13,122 nucleotides of DNA from Alphaproteobacteria bacterium (GTDB taxonomy: Bacteria; Pseudomonadota; Alphaproteobacteria; GCA-2731375), in assembly GCA_028281075.1 (NCBI GenBank), contig JANQKO010000493.1, positions 1 to 13,122 on the forward strand, read 5' to 3'. The translations under genes and the position numbers were made by a program. The notes beneath the pieces are model-generated. The model made no database searches and was not told the DNA's origin. It was given only the letters and a program-made list of their open reading frames with translations. Below, piece by piece: positions 12,186 through 13,122 of the stretch. Each line of letters opens with the position of its first letter. The first letter of the stretch is position 1.

Positions 12186-13122
12186 CAGCGGGCCTCGTGG
12201 CCGGACGGCACCGCCGCCGGCGCGCCGGTCCGCTGCGGCGCGCGGTCGGCCACCGGCCGCGTCACCTTGGGCAGGACCTCGTCCTTGCCACCGAAGGCTT
12301 CGATCATGCCGTCGCGCAGCACCAGCATCTTGTCGGCCGCCGCCAGCACCGACGGCCGGTGGGCGATGATCACCACCGTCGTGCCGCGCGCCTTCAGATC
12401 GAGGATCGCCTTGTTCAACGCCGCCTCGCCCTCGCCATCGAGGTTCGAGTTCGGCTCGTCGAGCACAACGAAGGCCGGATTGCCGTAGATCGCGCGGGCC
12501 AGGCCGATGCGCTGGCGCTGGCCGCCGGAGAGCATGGCGCCGTCCTCGCCGATCAGCGTGTCGTAACCCTGCTCCAGCCGCAGCACCATCTCGTGGATGC
12601 CGGCCGCCCGGGCGGCGGCGACCACGGCCTCGGGCCGCGGTTCGGCGAAGCGGGCGATATTCTCGGCCACGCTGCCGTCGAACAGCTCGACGTCCTGCGG
12701 CAGGTAGCCGAGAAAGGGGCCGAGCTCGACATGGTCCCAGGTCGAGACGTCGGCGCCGTCGAGACGGACATCGCCGCTGGACGGCGCCCAGATGCCGATC
12801 ATCAGCCGCGCCAGCGTCGACTTGCCGGCGGCGCTGGGTCCGATGATGCTGAGCACGTCGCCGGGCTCGAGATGGAAGGAAATGCCCTTGATGACCGGTG
12901 TTCGCCCGCCCGGCGGCGCCGCCACCAGGCGGTTGACCGAGATCGCCCCCACCGGCCGCGGCAACCGCATGGCCGGCGCGGCCGTCGCCGTGCGGCCGAC
13001 GAACTCGTTGACCCGGCGATAGGCGCCGCGGGCCAGGATCAGGCCCTTCCAGTTGTTGATCGCGCCTTCGACCGGCGCCAGCGCCCGGCCCATGATGATC
13101 GAGGCGGCGATCATGACGCCCG
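12185..13122 (-). CDS. Type I secretion ABC transporter (PrtD type), C-terminal part, 5' end beyond window
   Basis: The frame is open to the right edge, so the gene starts outside the window. About 311 C-terminal residues are visible. They begin with the last membrane helix and linker (MIAASIIMGRALAPVEGAIN) typical of the PrtD branch of permease-ATPase fusions. The nucleotide-binding domain follows with Walker A GPSAAGKST, Q-loop YLPQDVELF, signature LSGGQRQRIGLARA, Walker B FVVLDEPNSNLD and switch His in IIAHRPS. All ATPase motifs are intact. It powers unfolded protein export through the inner membrane with the adaptor encoded immediately downstream. An in-frame ATG at 13114 is internal, not a start, since it lies inside the conserved membrane-domain end. 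The last 25 residues are a Pro/Ala/Arg-rich tail. Confidence 0.93.
   Translation of the reverse strand, partial: GVMIAASIIMGRALAPVEGAINNWKGLILARGAYRRVNEFVGRTATAAPAMRLPRPVGAISVNRLVAAPPGGRTPVIKGISFHLEPGDVLSIIGPSAAGKSTLARLMIGIWAPSSGDVRLDGADVSTWDHVELGPFLGYLPQDVELFDGSVAENIARFAEPRPEAVVAAARAAGIHEMVLRLEQGYDTLIGEDGAMLSGGQRQRIGLARAIYGNPAFVVLDEPNSNLDGEGEAALNKAILDLKARGTTVVIIAHRPSVLAAADKMLVLRDGMIEAFGGKDEVLPKVTRPVADRAPQRTGAPAAVPSGHEAR

Noticed and set aside
11010..12488. Plus-strand open frame of about 490 codons opposite the secretion adaptor
   Set aside because: The Asp/His/Leu/Gln-rich product has no family features, while the minus strand encodes a full HlyD-type protein.

Overview
The window is GC-rich, densely coded DNA. 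Tat-dependent molybdenum hydroxylases, TAXI solute receptors, PrtD/PrtE-type export and a GAGACGCG-type palindromic repeat family common in alphaproteobacteria all suggest an alphaproteobacterium, probably of Rhodospirillales type. That assignment is by family flavour only; there is no rRNA or phylogenetic marker. I find twelve protein genes, two of them cut by the window edges, and no tRNA, rRNA, CRISPR array or recognisable transposase.

Layout. 1-497 (-): 5' part of an exported caspase-like (C14) peptidase. 649-2888 (-): a two-gene unit of an M17 leucyl aminopeptidase followed 5 nt later by a bacterial-SH3/NlpC-P60 peptidase, a pair suited to trimming peptidoglycan-derived peptides. 2979-3626 (+): a glutathione S-transferase, divergent from the aminopeptidase and overlapping tail-to-tail with 3619-4635 (-), an orphan TAXI-type solute-binding protein. 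4728-5638 (+): two tandem, translationally coupled hot-dog (PaaI-like) thioesterases, followed by 5663-6565 (+), a dihydrodipicolinate-synthase-superfamily lyase. A large imperfect hairpin separates this block from 6757-9511 (-), a two-subunit molybdenum hydroxylase of the isoquinoline 1-oxidoreductase type (iron-sulfur subunit, then Tat-exported molybdopterin subunit). That operon is divergent from 9708-10364 (+), a TetR-family regulator, and a TTGACAAA-N17-TTTGTCAA palindrome lies between them.

10327-10850 is a gene-free mosaic of palindromic repeats. It contains the clearest unusual structure here: a 159-bp element with 16-bp terminal inverted repeats, flanked by a 5-bp direct repeat, sitting inside another palindromic repeat. 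Removing it restores a near-match to a second copy of that repeat about 300 bp away. A decayed right half of the same 159-bp element lies at 10491-10538, and the tandem repeat copy at 10327 supplies the last residues and stop codon of the TetR gene. 10851-13122 (-): a type I secretion adaptor and the C-terminal part of its ABC transporter, with the transporter running off the right edge.

I see no complete, clearly undescribed multi-gene system. The points most worth follow-up are the nested repeat insertion, the regulator/oxidoreductase operator, the paired thioesterases with different acidic residues, and possible leaderless promoters around the TAXI/thioesterase block.
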